A DNA stretch of 64,000 bases from Nannobrachium achirus (GCA_963921795.1 OY997645.1:34730082-34794081); one strand, 5' to 3'; shown: positions 22,190 to 34,330, numbered from the stretch's first letter. Numbers and translations are program-made. Notes: generated from the letters alone by a model not told the origin.

Positions 22190-22325
22190 TTTTGTATGAG
22201 ATATAAACTCATGTCATCAACATGGATCAGGAATATTTTGGAAAAACACATTTTTGCCCTATTTGTGGAGATAAGCCACCTACGGTCGCTTATCTCCCGA
22301 TTAGGGAGTCTTACTGGTTGTTTTA
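22190..22325 (+). repeat. GCGACCTACGGTCGC-family terminal fragment
   Basis: It carries CATCAACATGGATCAGGA, AGATAAGCCACCTACGGTCG, the hairpin CTCCCGATTAGGGAG and the end TCTTACTGG. It is a truncated family copy. Confidence 0.7.
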
Positions 22326-22609
22326 GTATATGTGCTCTTTTCATCACAAATTCTGATTCCATATTGATTACTTACTTTACAGCGTTACACAATTGCTTTG
22401 ATTGAGGTTTCTATGAGGTTGTGATGAGTTAAAATGAATTGTTAAAAATACTTTATTGTTTATTTTCTCATGAATGAGTGCATGTTATGGAGAGTGCTCT
22501 TTGGTCTACTGCTCACCCTCAGTGTTAAATAATCTGATTCTTCTACAAAGTGTACAAACTGTTAAGGTCTGTTATATATATTTTATTTCCATGTATTCTT
22601 ATTATTCTT

Positions 22610-22880
22610 GTTGCTATTACTTGTATCTCTCTGTCTCTCTCTCCCTCCCTCCCTCTCTCTATTTCTTTCTCTCTTCCTCTCTCTTTCCCCTCGACACAGT
22701 CCAGGCAGATGATCTGTCCACCTTATAGAGTCTGGTTCTCCCTGATGTTTCTTCCAGTTAAGGGGGAGTTTTTCTTTGGCACAGTCACAAAAATGCTTGC
22801 TCAGGGTGGGACAATGTCAGGTCTCCGCTCTATATAAAGTGTCTAGAGATGTGATTGTGATTTGTCACTAATAACATTTA
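22610..22880 (+). repeat. Teleost LINE/SINE 3' tail
   Basis: A (CT)n-rich stretch is followed by GAGTCTGGTTCTCCCTGA, TTTCTTCCAGTTAAGGGGGA and CTATATAAAGTGTCTAGAGA, ending with TTTAATTGAATTTG. I recognise this as a very common fish non-LTR element tail; the clade is uncertain. A related piece lies at 62990-63180. Confidence 0.5.
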
Positions 22881-23139
22881 ATTGAATTTGACAATGACCA
22901 TCTTTCAGGGAATGAGTTAACACAGTTGAGAAACAATTGCACAAGCATAATGGATCTAATTGCTATCCCAGTCATTAGAAACTTGAGTATTTTCAGTACA
23001 GAATATATTACAATTTTATATTTTGCTGCTCTTCTGTCTGTTAGCATTGTTAGAAGATATCAAAGTGCTCATCAGCAGAGCATGGTTAATAATACGCAAA
23101 ACAAAACCAAAGTAAAATGAGACTATTAGGTAAATGAGA

Positions 23140-23600
23140 TGCACACAGGTATGCACTTCTCCCATAAAATCCACACAACACCACCTCTCAGTTTGAGGCC
23201 CAGAAAGGGCCAGTCAGGATTATATGGTTATGATTCTGCTGGTTACAAACAACATTTGCAGTTTGGGCCAAGTTCAACTTATCCTTATACCTGTTCCAAA
23301 GTCTCTTTCAATACTCTATTGGCTGCACAATCAGATCTTTTGCAAACATACAGTTATCCTTAGTGACATGATGGCCTTAATGATTTTTTGTCACCACATT
23401 GTGGGGGGATCTGGCATAGCACCAACCATCCCTTTGTGACATCTGCTCTTTATTAATATGAATTCTAACTGTATGCCACAAACATGTGGAACGCCCTACA
23501 GTACCAGCAGTCTTAAAGAAGTACAAATCCCTACTCTCTGCTGTATAGGAGCACTTGCAGGTGGCTGCAATTGGAAACTGGCCCCTGTAAAAAGTCGATG
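23140..23600 (+). pseudogene. Possible retroelement 3' relic
   Basis: Short broken frames include a WNALQ-like piece near 23490 (CATGTGGAACGCCCTACAGT). The stretch GGAAACTGGCCCCTGT echoes GGAAACTAGCCCTTGT at 13630. It may be a second copy of the LINE tail seen at 13180-13700. Confidence 0.3.
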
Positions 23601-24990
23601 TGTACTGTTAACTGTACATATGTTTCCTTTTTGACTTCTAAATGTTATGATGTTTTGCATAGTGAGTTATGTATTGTATATTTGTCATTAAATGTTTGAT
23701 CAATTGAGTACAATGGACCCCAATGGAAACAAGCCATATTCTTGGGATTAAAATCCTTTTAGCAGAGGAGAACTAAAATTGTTGTGCTTTTTTTCTGCTA
23801 ATAAAGTATTCAATCAATCATTCAATGGAGACGGCTCAAATAAATAAACAATTGGACAATGCAGAAAACAGTAATGTTTTGTAAAGTCTCACTAACATTT
23901 AGAGAATGATATACTGCCCTCTGGTGGATGAATTGAAACTAACAGGAAAACGCTCAACTCCAGAAGAAATTTGTCATTGTTAGTTCAAAATAAACTAAAA
24001 AGAATATTTTACATTTACTTTGAATGTGACTTTCCTGTTAGTAAATACTGTATAGGGAAATGTTGTCTTTTAAGGCCAGCAATTGAGCCCAGCTCAATTA
24101 TTATTAACAACTTATTGTCATTAATTCATTTTCTTTTTATAATGTTTTCAAATTGGTATAAATAAATAATGAAACTTTCCATGATATGATGGCGATTCAG
24201 TGGTTAAATGATTCAGTTTTTTTATGGCACAGTCACATTTATGAAATGAGTGTTTCAAGTGTTTGAAGAAAAATAAAAATGATATACAAGAGAGAGGGGT
24301 AGACTAGACTACAGTAGAGATTGAGGTCAGGTGGATTATTGCTTCAGGCTGTTTGTTTAAGTAGCTACAGTGTAACAGGCATCTATTATTACATTGTTCT
24401 TATTGCCGCATCCCACTTCCACGCCCGTCCACGCCCCCTTTACATCCACTCCAACTCATAGGTAGTCGCATAGGTAGTCGTCGCATAGGTAGTCGGTAGT
24501 CGTCAGGACGTAAGGAATACCGCCCATAACCCTATGCCGTCCGCTCATTCGCTAAGCACGAGAGAGAGGAGGCAACAGGGGAGGGGGGGGCGGCCAAGCG
24601 AGAGAGAGAGAGAGAGAGACCGCGGCACATTTCTGAGAAATCTCCGCACAGTTGTATCGGACTGACTGTGTGTGATGTGCGTTTGTGTGTGTGTGCGCTC
24701 ATTTGCTCAAACACATACACAGGCTCACAAGACACACCCCTCCGCCAATTTGCAAGCCCACAAAGCGTCGCGGATGCAACGTGCTGTGGCCTTGCAGATC
24801 AAAGGTTTTCCTCCCCTCCGACGCAGTCTGCTCTCCATGCTGCTGCTCCCCCCTCCCCTCCCCTCTCCACACACTCATGCCTCCATGCCGCTGAGCCGCT
24901 CGCTGCCCGAAAAAAGTTGCTAAAACCACTTGGAAACCATTGCTCCCACTGGATTAATAACTAGATATCTTCTACCTTTGGCTGTTCAAT
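23600..24990. other. Intergenic with short GA and GT-rich runs
   Basis: No gene is supported. A locally duplicated CATAGGTAGTCG motif lies at 24459-24503 and a (GA)n run at 24599-24619. ORFs across 24660-24960 in several frames have low-complexity character. Confidence 0.35.
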
Positions 24991-25010
24991 TGGAGAGGAC
25001 AACAGCAACA

Positions 25011-25194
25011 CATTAAAATCCACGATGTAAGGCTCCAACTGCTTGCATAGACGAGAAATGGTGGCGATGCGTGATCATGCGTCTTTAACAATGTGATCGT
25101 CACATTAAAATCCACGATGTAAGGCTCCAACTGCTTGCATAGACGAGAAATGGTGGCGATGCGTGATCATGCGTCTTTAACAATGTGATCGTCG
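25011..25194. repeat. 92-bp perfect-looking tandem duplication
   Basis: The block starting CATTAAAATCCACGATGTAA at 25011 recurs at 25103 with no visible difference over about 90 bp. It has no coding content. Confidence 0.9.
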
Positions 25195-25489
25195 CATATT
25201 ATCGCCAGCTATCCTAGGCTGTGTTAGGTTAATAACTATGACTCGTTGACCCTCATTTGACCGGTCATTTGACAGGCAATCCAGCACAGTCTGGCTTGTG
25301 CAGTACGTGTGTCAACTGAATGTCAAGTAATCCTCTCCCCCTCACGCTAAGTTCCACTTTATTTTCCATTCTGAACGACAAGCCTAATATTGCATTTAGG
25401 CTCTTTAGTTTCCAATAATTAAACTATAAGCCAGTGTTTTATTGCTACACAATAAATGGTAAATAATGTAGCCTACTCTACATGCATAA

Positions 25490-25990
25490 ATAATTAGCCA
25501 TCCATCCATCCATTCATCTTCAACCGCTTATCCAGCATCGGGTAGCAGGGGTAACAGTTCCAACTGAGATTTCCAAAGTTCCTTAATAATAATAATAATA
25601 ATCAAAATAAACAATTCTAATGATTATAATAAACATACGTACATACAGTACATACTGTATAAATGTATCCGCCTTATTTCGCCTTCGCCTTTTTTTCGGA
25701 CCCGGACCCCTTTCAAAAAAATATTTCTGGACGTTCAAGATTTGTATTTGAGGACCCCTGCCCTATGGGCATAACAGTCACTTCTCTCCAGTGCGTCCGC
25801 CGGTCAAATATGTCCGACCGGAAACGTGCGCTGCGGCACAATAGTTCGGCCACAATAGTTCACCACCAAAACATTTTTTATTTTATTTTTTATTTTTTTT
25901 TACTTTTTTTAAAAAACTTTTTTTTTAGAAAAAAAAAATTTTTTTAGTAAAGAAAGCGTGGACTCTAGATGTTAGCGGCCGAAGGCCGCG
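25490..25990. repeat. Mixed repeat remnants
   Basis: A (CCAT)n run with AACCGCTTATCCAGC (a common fish repeat end) lies at 25498-25545. It is followed by (AATA)n, a T/A homopolymer stretch at 25873-25945, and the small palindrome GCGGCCGAAGGCCGC near 25975. Confidence 0.45.
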
Positions 25991-26017
25991 AACCTCTAGT
26001 ATTTTACAACTGTTTCG

Positions 26018-26353
26018 ATTAGCCCTATTCACAATTTCCGCCCACTCAGCATCCCCCTGGTGCTGAAGTCACGTTTTGAAGGGGAAACCCTACTAAAAGC
26101 TCATAGAGTTAACACAGAAATCGCACATTTAACGCAATTTCCGAATAGTAAAGTATAAAATACGGCTAGCATGATCAAGAACACAAGATAGTAAAAAGGC
26201 ACAAAGCATTATAATTTACTTTACCGTTCGAAATAATGATTTGTTGGCTTTAAGTCCAGCTATTTCTGTTATAGTTTCCCCTTCTAAACTGACGTCAGCA
26301 CCAGGAAGTTGCTGAGAAATTTGCTGAGTGGGCGGGCCGTGAATAGGGCTAAT
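26018..26353. mobile_element. 336-bp MITE with imperfect long inverted ends
   Basis: The left end reads ATTAGCCCTATTCAC and the right end GTGAATAGGGCTAAT. Complementarity continues inward over about 80 bp (CGCCCACTCAGCA, CTGGTGCTGA, AAGGGGAAAC). It has no coding capacity. The target duplication was not resolved. Confidence 0.75.
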
Positions 26354-26624
26354 TAACATTAATATATATGTGATGCCGGTTCAGCCAATCACAAGCTTCC
26401 GCGGGCAGGTCTTAAGTGTGCCGCGACCAATCAAATGAGTTTGGGGCGTGGTTATGCTTTTACCTCCTAGGGAAAGAAAACTCGCCTGCCGGAGGCGAGT
26501 ATTCCTACCATAGGAGACGCCGGGGTTACATAAATTAGAAGGCGCGGCTTGTGATTGGCTGGAGCGGAGGTCTGGAGCGCTCGGCTGTGGTCACTTGGAC
26601 TGCGCGGGTGTGAATGTTAACCTC

Positions 26625-26815
26625 TATGCCTAAACCTAACCCAAAAAGCTATGCCTATAACTCTAACCCTTACCCTAACCTTAACCTCAGTAAAACTATG
26701 CCTAACTCTAACCCTAACCCTAACCTTAACCTCAGTAAAACTATGCCTAACTCTAACCCTAACCCTAACCTTAACCTCAGTAAAACTATGCCTAAACATA
26801 ACCCTAACCTTGGCG
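26625..26815. repeat. Interstitial telomere-like tandem repeat
   Basis: CTAACCCTAACCCTAACC-type hexamers alternate with TTAACCTCAGTAAAACTATG. They form about three copies of a roughly 51-bp higher-order unit. The ORFs on both strands are repeat translations. Confidence 0.85.
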
Positions 26816-26919
26816 CGCGTGAACGGAAAAGAAGCGCTCCTTCAAACACCATCTGCTACGTTTGGAATAATAGCCCCCCGGAGTGTATAAAAACCACCTG
26901 AGTGACATAGTTGCTTCTT

Positions 26920-28450
26920 CTGACGAAGTGTATACACAGCAAAAATTCACAAGTCACTTAGTCCAGTCTGCTATATAAAACTCAACTTAGCTCGAAGCGG
27001 CGACAGGAGTGTCACCCGTGAGTGTTTTTAGCAGATTTTTCCTGTTCCAAATTCCCCTACTGTGTCTTCGGCTGGAACACAGCGAAGATACTTTCACTTT
27101 CTACACGGTGAGACAGCTAGCTGCTACAAGATATCGCCTAGCCTTCCACTGCTAGCGTACTCCTAGCTTAGCTTCTCTAGCAACTCCTAGCTTAGCTTCT
27201 CCAGTATAGCTAGCACTTAGCTTACACGTACCTAGCCTTGGCCTGGTTGTAACTATCTCCATGTCTCATCAACGACCCGCACCGCTTCTGTTTGCCTGCC
27301 TAGAGCACGTTCAGGGCTGTCTACAGGCAGGGGGAGCTCTGCTCCCAGTGGCGTGGAGGCTACCTCCGTCGTCGGCTCACCAGGATGAGTTCACCGGCCT
27401 GATCGATGACACCAACTCGGAAAACGAACCGGACGACGACGATTTTCAGCGGCCATCTCCAGGTTCGTTCCTTGTCTCAGTTTATTGGTTAATGCACGCT
27501 TTGGATGTCTTTATACTAGCGTAGCAGGCCACTAGCCTCGCAACAGCCACTCTCCCAGGGGAGAGTTTGGGAGTTCTCCATAGACAACGCATTACGCGAT
27601 GACGTAGTTACTCACTTTGACTGACAGGTCCAGTCCGTAGTCATCAGCGCATCAAAACATCGTCGGGAGAACATCAAATACGTCTTTTCCAGACAGAAAT
27701 TCCAAAGGTGCAAACTGTTGTTTGTTTTTAAGTTATGAGATGCCGTTGATTTCAGATAAAACTTCGCTTAATACAGCTTTTTTTGCGATTTGTGAACTCG
27801 CGTCGGACATGGGGTCCGCCATGTTTGTTTACAAAATGCGAGAGCTGTAGCAGCCGCTCGACCAATCAGGAGCGGTGTGAGGCGGGTTTGCTCTAAATGC
27901 AGCCTTTTGATTGGACATTTGAACCCAAGTTCTAATAAAGAGGCTCGATGGGAGGGACACCAGACCGAAAAAGGAAGCACATTGGTGATGACGTAGCTCG
28001 GGATGGCTTGCGAGGCCAGCGGGCCACTGCTTTCTCCCCAGGCGGTCATGCCACACAGCGGTGTCCAACCATGTGCGGCTCCACGACACACCTCCCCGCT
28101 CTGCTGCTCAGCTGCTGCTGCTCAGCGTCAGGTTGGTGGGAGGAACCAGTCACCCTCTGCACGTAGCTGTATCTCCCAGGGGGAGCTACAATAGAATACC
28201 ACGCGTGAGACCACTAGTGGGATTTGGGAGTATACAAGGGGGCTGCTCTTGCAGTCAAGAGCCCCAATGCAGCCTCAGCCTCCACACGTCGCAGGTGTCC
28301 CTCCGGCGCCACATGCTCCTCTCCAGGCAGCCGGGCCATCCGGCTCACCAGCGAGACCAAGAGAGCCCACAGGAAGTGGCCTCCACTGTCTTTGAGTGTG
28401 TGTGAGAAAACAGTGTCTTTTCATTGTCTACAGACAAATAGATAAATACT
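26920..28450 (+). pseudogene. Possible 5'/gag-like part of a DIRS-like element
   Basis: A tandem CTCCTAGCTTAGCTTCTC block (27161-27210) leads into a frame at 27261-27524 that encodes a Pro/Cys-containing start and an acidic tract (DDTNSENEPDDDDF). Fish DIRS elements often have a gag of this look upstream of the reverse transcriptase found here at 29250. The link is inferred from order and strand. No intact ORF remains. Confidence 0.35.
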
Positions 28451-28780
28451 TTCAGTCCGCAATGCCGGTGGTCTCTGCGAGGGAGCATCGGCATAGCGGA
28501 ACAAACCATTGGTCCGACCCAGAGGACAGGCTCCTCGGAATCCAAATGGACGCACAGTGCTCAGCACACAAACTGAGGTTCGGTGAGGTCTGTGCATGCG
28601 GGGTCCCTATCTTTGATACATTCCAGTGTTTCTGTCTGCCCATTTAAAAAATGTGTGCGAGAAAACAGTGTCTTTTCATTGTCTATAGACAAATCAGTCT
28701 GCGATGCCGGTGTTCTCTGCGAGGGAGCATCGGCACAGCAGAACAATCCATTGGTCCGACGGCATGCCAGCAGTGAGGTG
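28390..28780. repeat. Direct duplication of about 100 bp
   Basis: GAGAAAACAGTGTCTTTTCA, GTCTCTGCGAGGGAGCATCG and CATTGGTCCGAC occur in order at 28404-28520 and again at 28658-28760. The copies are diverged. Confidence 0.7.
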
Positions 28781-28959
28781 AGCTACAGGGACCACGTCCT
28801 TTCCTCCTCCGGTCCACCACAGGGCGATAGAGCCCCATATTGAACCTGGGTCTCCCTTCGGCACGCTTCTGGTCCGCAGCCGCCGCAAACATGGCCGTGC
28901 CGGGCACCATGTGGAAGTGCAGGGGAAATCTCGCACATCAGGAATCACAAATGTTTTTC

Positions 28960-29110
28960 ATGCAAAACAGATACTTGCAATGGATTCAGAATCATGAAAA
29001 ATCCCTAGTTTGACCCCTCATATGCTACTTAAAGCAGATTAATGTTTACCTTTTTTTCCCTGTATAGTAAAGTTAATGGGACACCGACTCTAGCGGGTGA
29101 TAACATCAAT
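28960..29110 (-). repeat. Single-arm relic of the 32617-33273 foldback
   Basis: TTGCAATGGATTCAGAATCA, CCCTAGTTTGAC and CTGTATAGTAAAGTTAATGG match the right arm of the foldback at 32990-33110 with many changes. Confidence 0.6.
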
Positions 29111-29249
29111 TAAGCTACTTCTCAGAAAGGGTTATCATACCAAAACATAAACTAGAGACATGTAGGAAGACAAAAATGTAAAAAACATACGGTCACCTTG
29201 TGGTACCAATTTGTGAATGTATCAGTATTGGCCCCTGTCCTACAAGGGA

Positions 29250-30170
29250 GACACAAGCACCCCAAAACCTTCCGTTTCGAAATGTTGACAATCGCCTCTC
29301 TGCTGCACAAAGTGCGTCAGAGGGACTGGTTTATGTCGATCGATCGACTTTCGTGTCCCCGTCTACCTGGCACACAAGAAGCTTGTGCGCTTCAGGTTCG
29401 AGGGGCGGGTCTACGAGTACACCGTCCTCCCGTTCGGGATGACGCTCCCAGGGTCTTTGTACCCAGGCAGCGATCGCCCCTCTGAGACGTCAGGGAATCC
29501 ACCTGGCAACCTGCATAGACGATTGGTTGCTCAGCGCGGGCTTGAGCCAGGAGGATGTCGTCAAAGGGAGATGGCTATTTCGCACCTAACCTCGCTTACA
29601 GTAGCTTCACTCTGAACTACGAGAAGTGCGTCCTCAAGATGCTTTCTCTCAAGATCCCGTCTTCCCGGGGCTCTCAGTGGGTCCGAGTGACGGTGGTGTG
29701 CGTCCGAGCACTCAAACCCTGGACGAATTTGGCCTTCCTGTCTCAGGGAGTCAGCAGGTTGGAGATAGCTCCTCTCCTCTACGATGAGCCCTGGCGCCTG
29801 CCTCCGCTCAGGGACCTACTACAGCAGGCGGGAGGCGAAATCTTCCACCCAGACCATGGGACCTAGACCTGTGGGTCAGCCCGTGAGAGCACTAGTGGCC
29901 TTCCCCCTGAAGAGGTGGCCACTATCAGAGCGCAAGGGCACATTCCACCAGGTCCTTATATCCCCTGAAAAGGAACGTGTTCAAGAAATGGTGCCTGGAA
30001 CGGTCACCACCGGTGGTGTCATTTCAGGCCTCCGTTGGAGATATCCTCTGCTTTCTACAAAGGAGATTGGACATGGGCCCAGAGTGCATGAGATTTGATT
30101 ACAGTAAGGTCTCGCTCAAGCTCAACGTGCATTTGTGCCTCTGGCGCATGCTGTGCTAGATGTGGCTGAC
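29250..30170 (+). pseudogene. Degenerate DIRS-type reverse transcriptase
   Basis: Frame fragments read RDWFMSID, then RFRFEGRVYEYTVLPFGMTL (29380-29445), then a stretch near 29590-29640 with NYEKCVLK, then RDLLQQAGGEIFHPDHGT near 29810-29865. The order and the VLPFG motif match DIRS1-like (tyrosine-recombinase) retrotransposon RT and RNase H. Stops and shifts break it into at least three frames. No recombinase domain was found. Confidence 0.6.
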
Positions 30171-30179
30171 ACCTCAAGA

Positions 30180-32600
30180 TAGGCTGGGGGTGAGATAGTC
30201 AGGGACTAGTCTCCCTCCGACATATGATTTTCTAACCATGGGAGCCGGTCTGGCACCTGGGCTTTGATGGTCGGTGCCCTATAACTTATAAGGTAATCTT
30301 ATAAGTCAGTTTTCGTCCGTCCATTAGATAAACGAGGCCGACGTAAATCTGGCTTTTTCCTTCTAATGTATTTCGTGCCCGGGCCCGGTGGGCTCAGCGC
30401 CTGGGGGGGCAGAGGCCACGCCCTAGGGGGTGGGGCACAGCTCTGGCGGGAATCAGTACTACAGCGGGCGTAACTAGTTGTTCCAAAAATGCAGCCAAAA
30501 ATCACGTGATGTCAACAAAAACAAGATGGATTACTCTTGTTTCCAAAAAATATAAAATTCTATTTTAAAAAATATACATTTTCTCTGCTTTGTGCTGCTT
30601 TCTGGTGAAAACAAGCCACATAGTGTAGCAGAAATGATTAGTGTTTTAATTTCTTCTCTTCTCAAAACAGCACATATGTTCAGCCTTTTTTCACATGCAT
30701 GCATGTCACTTTTATATTTATAGTCCAATACATTGTATTTTGTTCAAATGGCAGAGTAGCCAAATACAACCAGGCATGAAAAGGTCACAAAAATGTGTTA
30801 TTTTTTCATAATGCACTTTAATGACATTGACCTTCCACGATTGGCACCCTAGCCGGACTTTGTCTGCACTAGAGGGGAGATCATTTGGTCAGTCAAAGTT
30901 CATTGCACTCAGCAGGATTCATGATATCTGCCCATTTGATTCAGATATTGTGAATGCAATTGGACATAATGCATTTGACCTAAGGGTGGCACTATAGGAA
31001 AGGCTGTGGGGTTACTAAAGGAAGTTGCACAGCAAATTCCATGGCAATTTTCCTTTTTTTATCACACGATTTTTGTAACCCATTTTTCACCAAGTGGCAG
31101 TGCCAATTGCCTAAGCTGTAATCCTGGGTGCTACTCTCCCTCTGCCAAGCTGGGGAGAGCCCCGAACTGAGCTCAAGCTTCCATCAATGCATAGGAGTGA
31201 GCAGGCCACTTATCACCTGACAGGGGTTAGTTTCCCCGGTAGGACGTAGCGGGTGGAAGGAACACGTTATTCCAACCAGTTCTTTCTCTTCCATCAGGGG
31301 ACCAGGGGGAGGAAGTATACAGACCAGGATTACTGCATGTTTTTTGTGAGGGTATAATTCCAAAGTCAATTTGGCCAGTTGTTTTCAGATGTGTTTGGGA
31401 GTAATACGTGTGCCAGTGGAAATAGTGGCCTAATAGTGGCGCTATGGGAGAGTGTTTTTTGCAGGTCGTTCTGTCCGCTGTTTGGTCTGTTATGTCACTT
31501 TAATGAAATTGACCTTCAAAACACAGATCTCCCACAAAATGTCATATCATCACTTAAACCTGCCCCTGATTGGCTAACATGAATACTGTCAATGTAATCA
31601 TGATAACCTTTAACCTTGTTATTGAAGAAAGTCACTCTAGCAACCCGCTTGTGTAACAACCAGGTAATGTTTACTGTACTTTTTGCTCATTAGGTTAATG
31701 ACTCCTTTGTTTACAAAAGTGTTGCTAGGAAGGATAGCACACAGTCCTCCTGGGTGTTTTTTCCTCTTCTTGGATTCAGTAATGAACCTCAAAGGGTTTG
31801 ATGTCAGAGTATGCAATGTATTGCAACAGCTCCTACTGTGAAATACAAAGACTGCATGAAAATTTAAGCAATAACTAACTGTATGTGTCCTTAAGATTTA
31901 CACATTGATATTATCTGAATAATACCCTTTTCCTATGTATTGATTATCAAACCTAAGCTCACAGAGTTTAATTAGAACGATAGAAACATGTACCAGTGTA
32001 GTCAATAATTTACAAACACAAAAATATAAGCTAACATGAAACAAAACAAAATCTATCAAATGTATTCGTTTTTTCTTAAGCTTCCATAAGGTGTTATTAT
32101 TTCAGTAATTTGTGACATGGCACAATGTCAATTTCAGACAGTCTTAGCAAGTGTAATTTTCAATGGAAAAACTAAAATGTTGAATGCCAAGTTAATTGCA
32201 TTAAACTGTTAAACATTTAAGTTTTTAGGTACACACATGGCCAGTGCCACATTGTGCACCTCTTTTCCCCTCTTAGTCCAGTGGCTTAGTGAAAGAATTG
32301 TGCAATTGTGGATAAAAGCGCAGTTTTTTTGCATGATGGTTCCTTAGGGTAATTTATTGAATTTTAGCCCAGGAGCCCTTGTCAAATATCTATTTTAAAT
32401 ATCAAATTGTAAGTCTAACGATATCAATGAAATATGTGAAAATCCGCCTAGTATTTTTCAGACAATATACATCATAAATTGTCAGATTACTTAATGTGAT
32501 AAGTTGACTTATTTTTACATTATTAAAGTCACAGAACATGAAGTATCATCAATAACACCTTTATTGCAATGAAGAATACAAACTAAGCAATGGGTCTGAC
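30180..32600. other. Long non-coding stretch
   Basis: No gene is supported. A GC-rich patch at 30360-30470 and the local palindrome CTTATAAGGTAATCTTATAAG (30285-30305) may mark the end of the DIRS-like element. The rest is AT-rich and unrecognised. Confidence 0.35.
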
Positions 32601-32616
32601 ATGGGCTATGTGGGGC

Positions 32617-33273
32617 AGTCAGGTGATATCTTAAAAGGTTCTGGAATAAATTCCTTACCAAAACATTTCATCACCAATGTGTTTGTAAAGGTGTCTAGTA
32701 ACACATCGCACAAAGACTGAAATTCAGTTTCCCTAAGAGAATCCGTTACAGCTGATGAAAGAGTCCCATTAAATTAACTATACAGGATAAAACACACCAA
32801 AATAAATCTTCTTTAAGTAGCATGTGAGTCTACTAGGGGTTTTTAATGATTCTGAATCCATTGCAAGCATTTGTTTTGAACAAAAAAACATTCCTTGGGG
32901 TAAAGGCGGCTCCCACAAAACTGTGAAAAGTGATGACTCATCACTAAGCCATAATTTTATGGGGGCTGTTTTTAGCCCAAGGAATGTTTATGTGCAAAAC
33001 AAATGCTTGCAATGGATTCAGAATCATTAAAAACCCCTAGTTTGACACCTCACATGCTACTAAAGAAGATTTATTTTGGTGTGTTTTATCCTGTATAGTT
33101 AATTTAAAGGGACTCCAACTTTCATCTGCTGTAACGGATTCTCCTAGGGAAACTGAATTTCAGTCTTTGTGAGATGTGTTACTAGACACCTTTACAAACA
33201 CATTGGTGAAGAAATGTTTAGGTAAGGAATTTATTCCAGGATTTGACACTATTTCTGAAGATATCCCCTGACT
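32617..33273. mobile_element. Foldback element, two arms of about 310 bp
   Basis: The left arm (about 32617-32921) and right arm (about 32956-33273) are inverted copies with a loop of only about 35 bases. Paired landmarks include TGGAATAAATTCCTTACC, GTGTTTGTAAAGGTGTCTAG, CTGTATAGTTAATTTAAAGG on the right arm and its complement on the left, and CATTCCTTGGG near the loop. The RNA or single strand would form one long hairpin. It has no coding capacity. A diverged single arm lies at 28960. Confidence 0.88.
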
Positions 33274-33279
33274 ATGTGC

Positions 33280-34330
33280 AGAGAAAGTTTAGGAAACTCA
33301 GTGGAGTTGCTGCTGGTCGACCATTAGTCAGTCTCAGCTCCACACCTCCATTCTCGACCAATCAGAGACAACAATAACGCTGCTTTTGACCCAGGGGTAG
33401 TGGGAGTGAGTGACGTCAGGAGGGGAGGTTTCCATGCTACTGCCACTTGCCGCTGCTACTTTTAAAACTTGCCACTCGCGCTCCAGCATAGTAGTACTTA
33501 AAAGCAGCAGATTCAAAACAACAGCTGGTGGAGCGTGAGTGGCAAGTTTTAAAAGTAGCAGCAGCAAGTGGCAGTTGCACAGACAGCAGGCTAATGAGAT
33601 GTCCCTAAACCTAACCCTAACCCTAACCAATGTAGGACTAATGAGATGTCGGACTTATGGGCAGTCCCCACCCTCACACCTACTGTACGCTGCACCGCCG
33701 ATCCGACCGATATGCCCATATAGAGATCTCTGATGTCATTAATAATAGTATATGCCCATATTGGCATGCTCCCTTGTGTGCCCATAATGGAGCTGACAGA
33801 TTGGTTTGTGCCTGATGCCAAGTTGACAGACTGAGGTGAGGTTAGACAACAACTCACTCCAAAAAAGCCTCCTTCATGGGTTTGGCCACTTTCTGTGTGA
33901 AAGTATCCAGGCGGATACAGGTCCAGTGGGCAGGGAAACATTGTGGCCAGCAGTAAAAACAATGAAAATAGAGAAATGGCAAACATTTATCTATTATTAG
34001 TGGAGAAACATGTAAATTGAAAAGTAAATGGTTGTCATGCCAGAGCCATGATCGATCTTTGTGGCACGTTTGAAGATAATTGGACACAACTCCTGCTATG
34101 AGTTTGTAGTCCGCATACATACAGACATACAGGTTGGCTGAGGCTGGGCTTCAATTATAGTAGCCTAGAGAAGATGGGGGATTCGGAAGGCTCCTATTGA
34201 TATGGAACATGTTCAAGGTTGTACTTTATTGTTACGTCTTTTGTACAGGTACATAAGAGTAAAACTTGTTTTGTTTGGCATCCTTCAGAAGATGCAGTGG
34301 TATATAAAATAACAGCAAACCACATCTAAA
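33280..34330. other. Non-coding, repeat remnants
   Basis: A palindromic pair (GCCACTTGCCGCTGCTACTT at 33432 and AAAGTAGCAGCAGCAAGTGG at 33552) makes a foldback of about 145 bp. CCCTAACCCTAACC occurs at 33609. A 33900-33950 piece (ACAGGTCCAGTGG) recurs at 43752. No gene is supported. Confidence 0.45.

Noticed and set aside
22926..23120. 64-aa ORF with a possible membrane helix
   Set aside because: It is short, has no recognisable family, and no promoter, splice or conservation evidence.
24660..24964. Several overlapping ORFs in a Cys/Pro-rich stretch
   Set aside because: Three frames are open at once over GT- and CCT-rich sequence, which is typical of composition and not coding.
26614..26901. 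ORFs with NPNLNLSKTM or VRVRVRVRHSFTEV repeats
   Set aside because: They are translations of the telomere-like tandem repeat.
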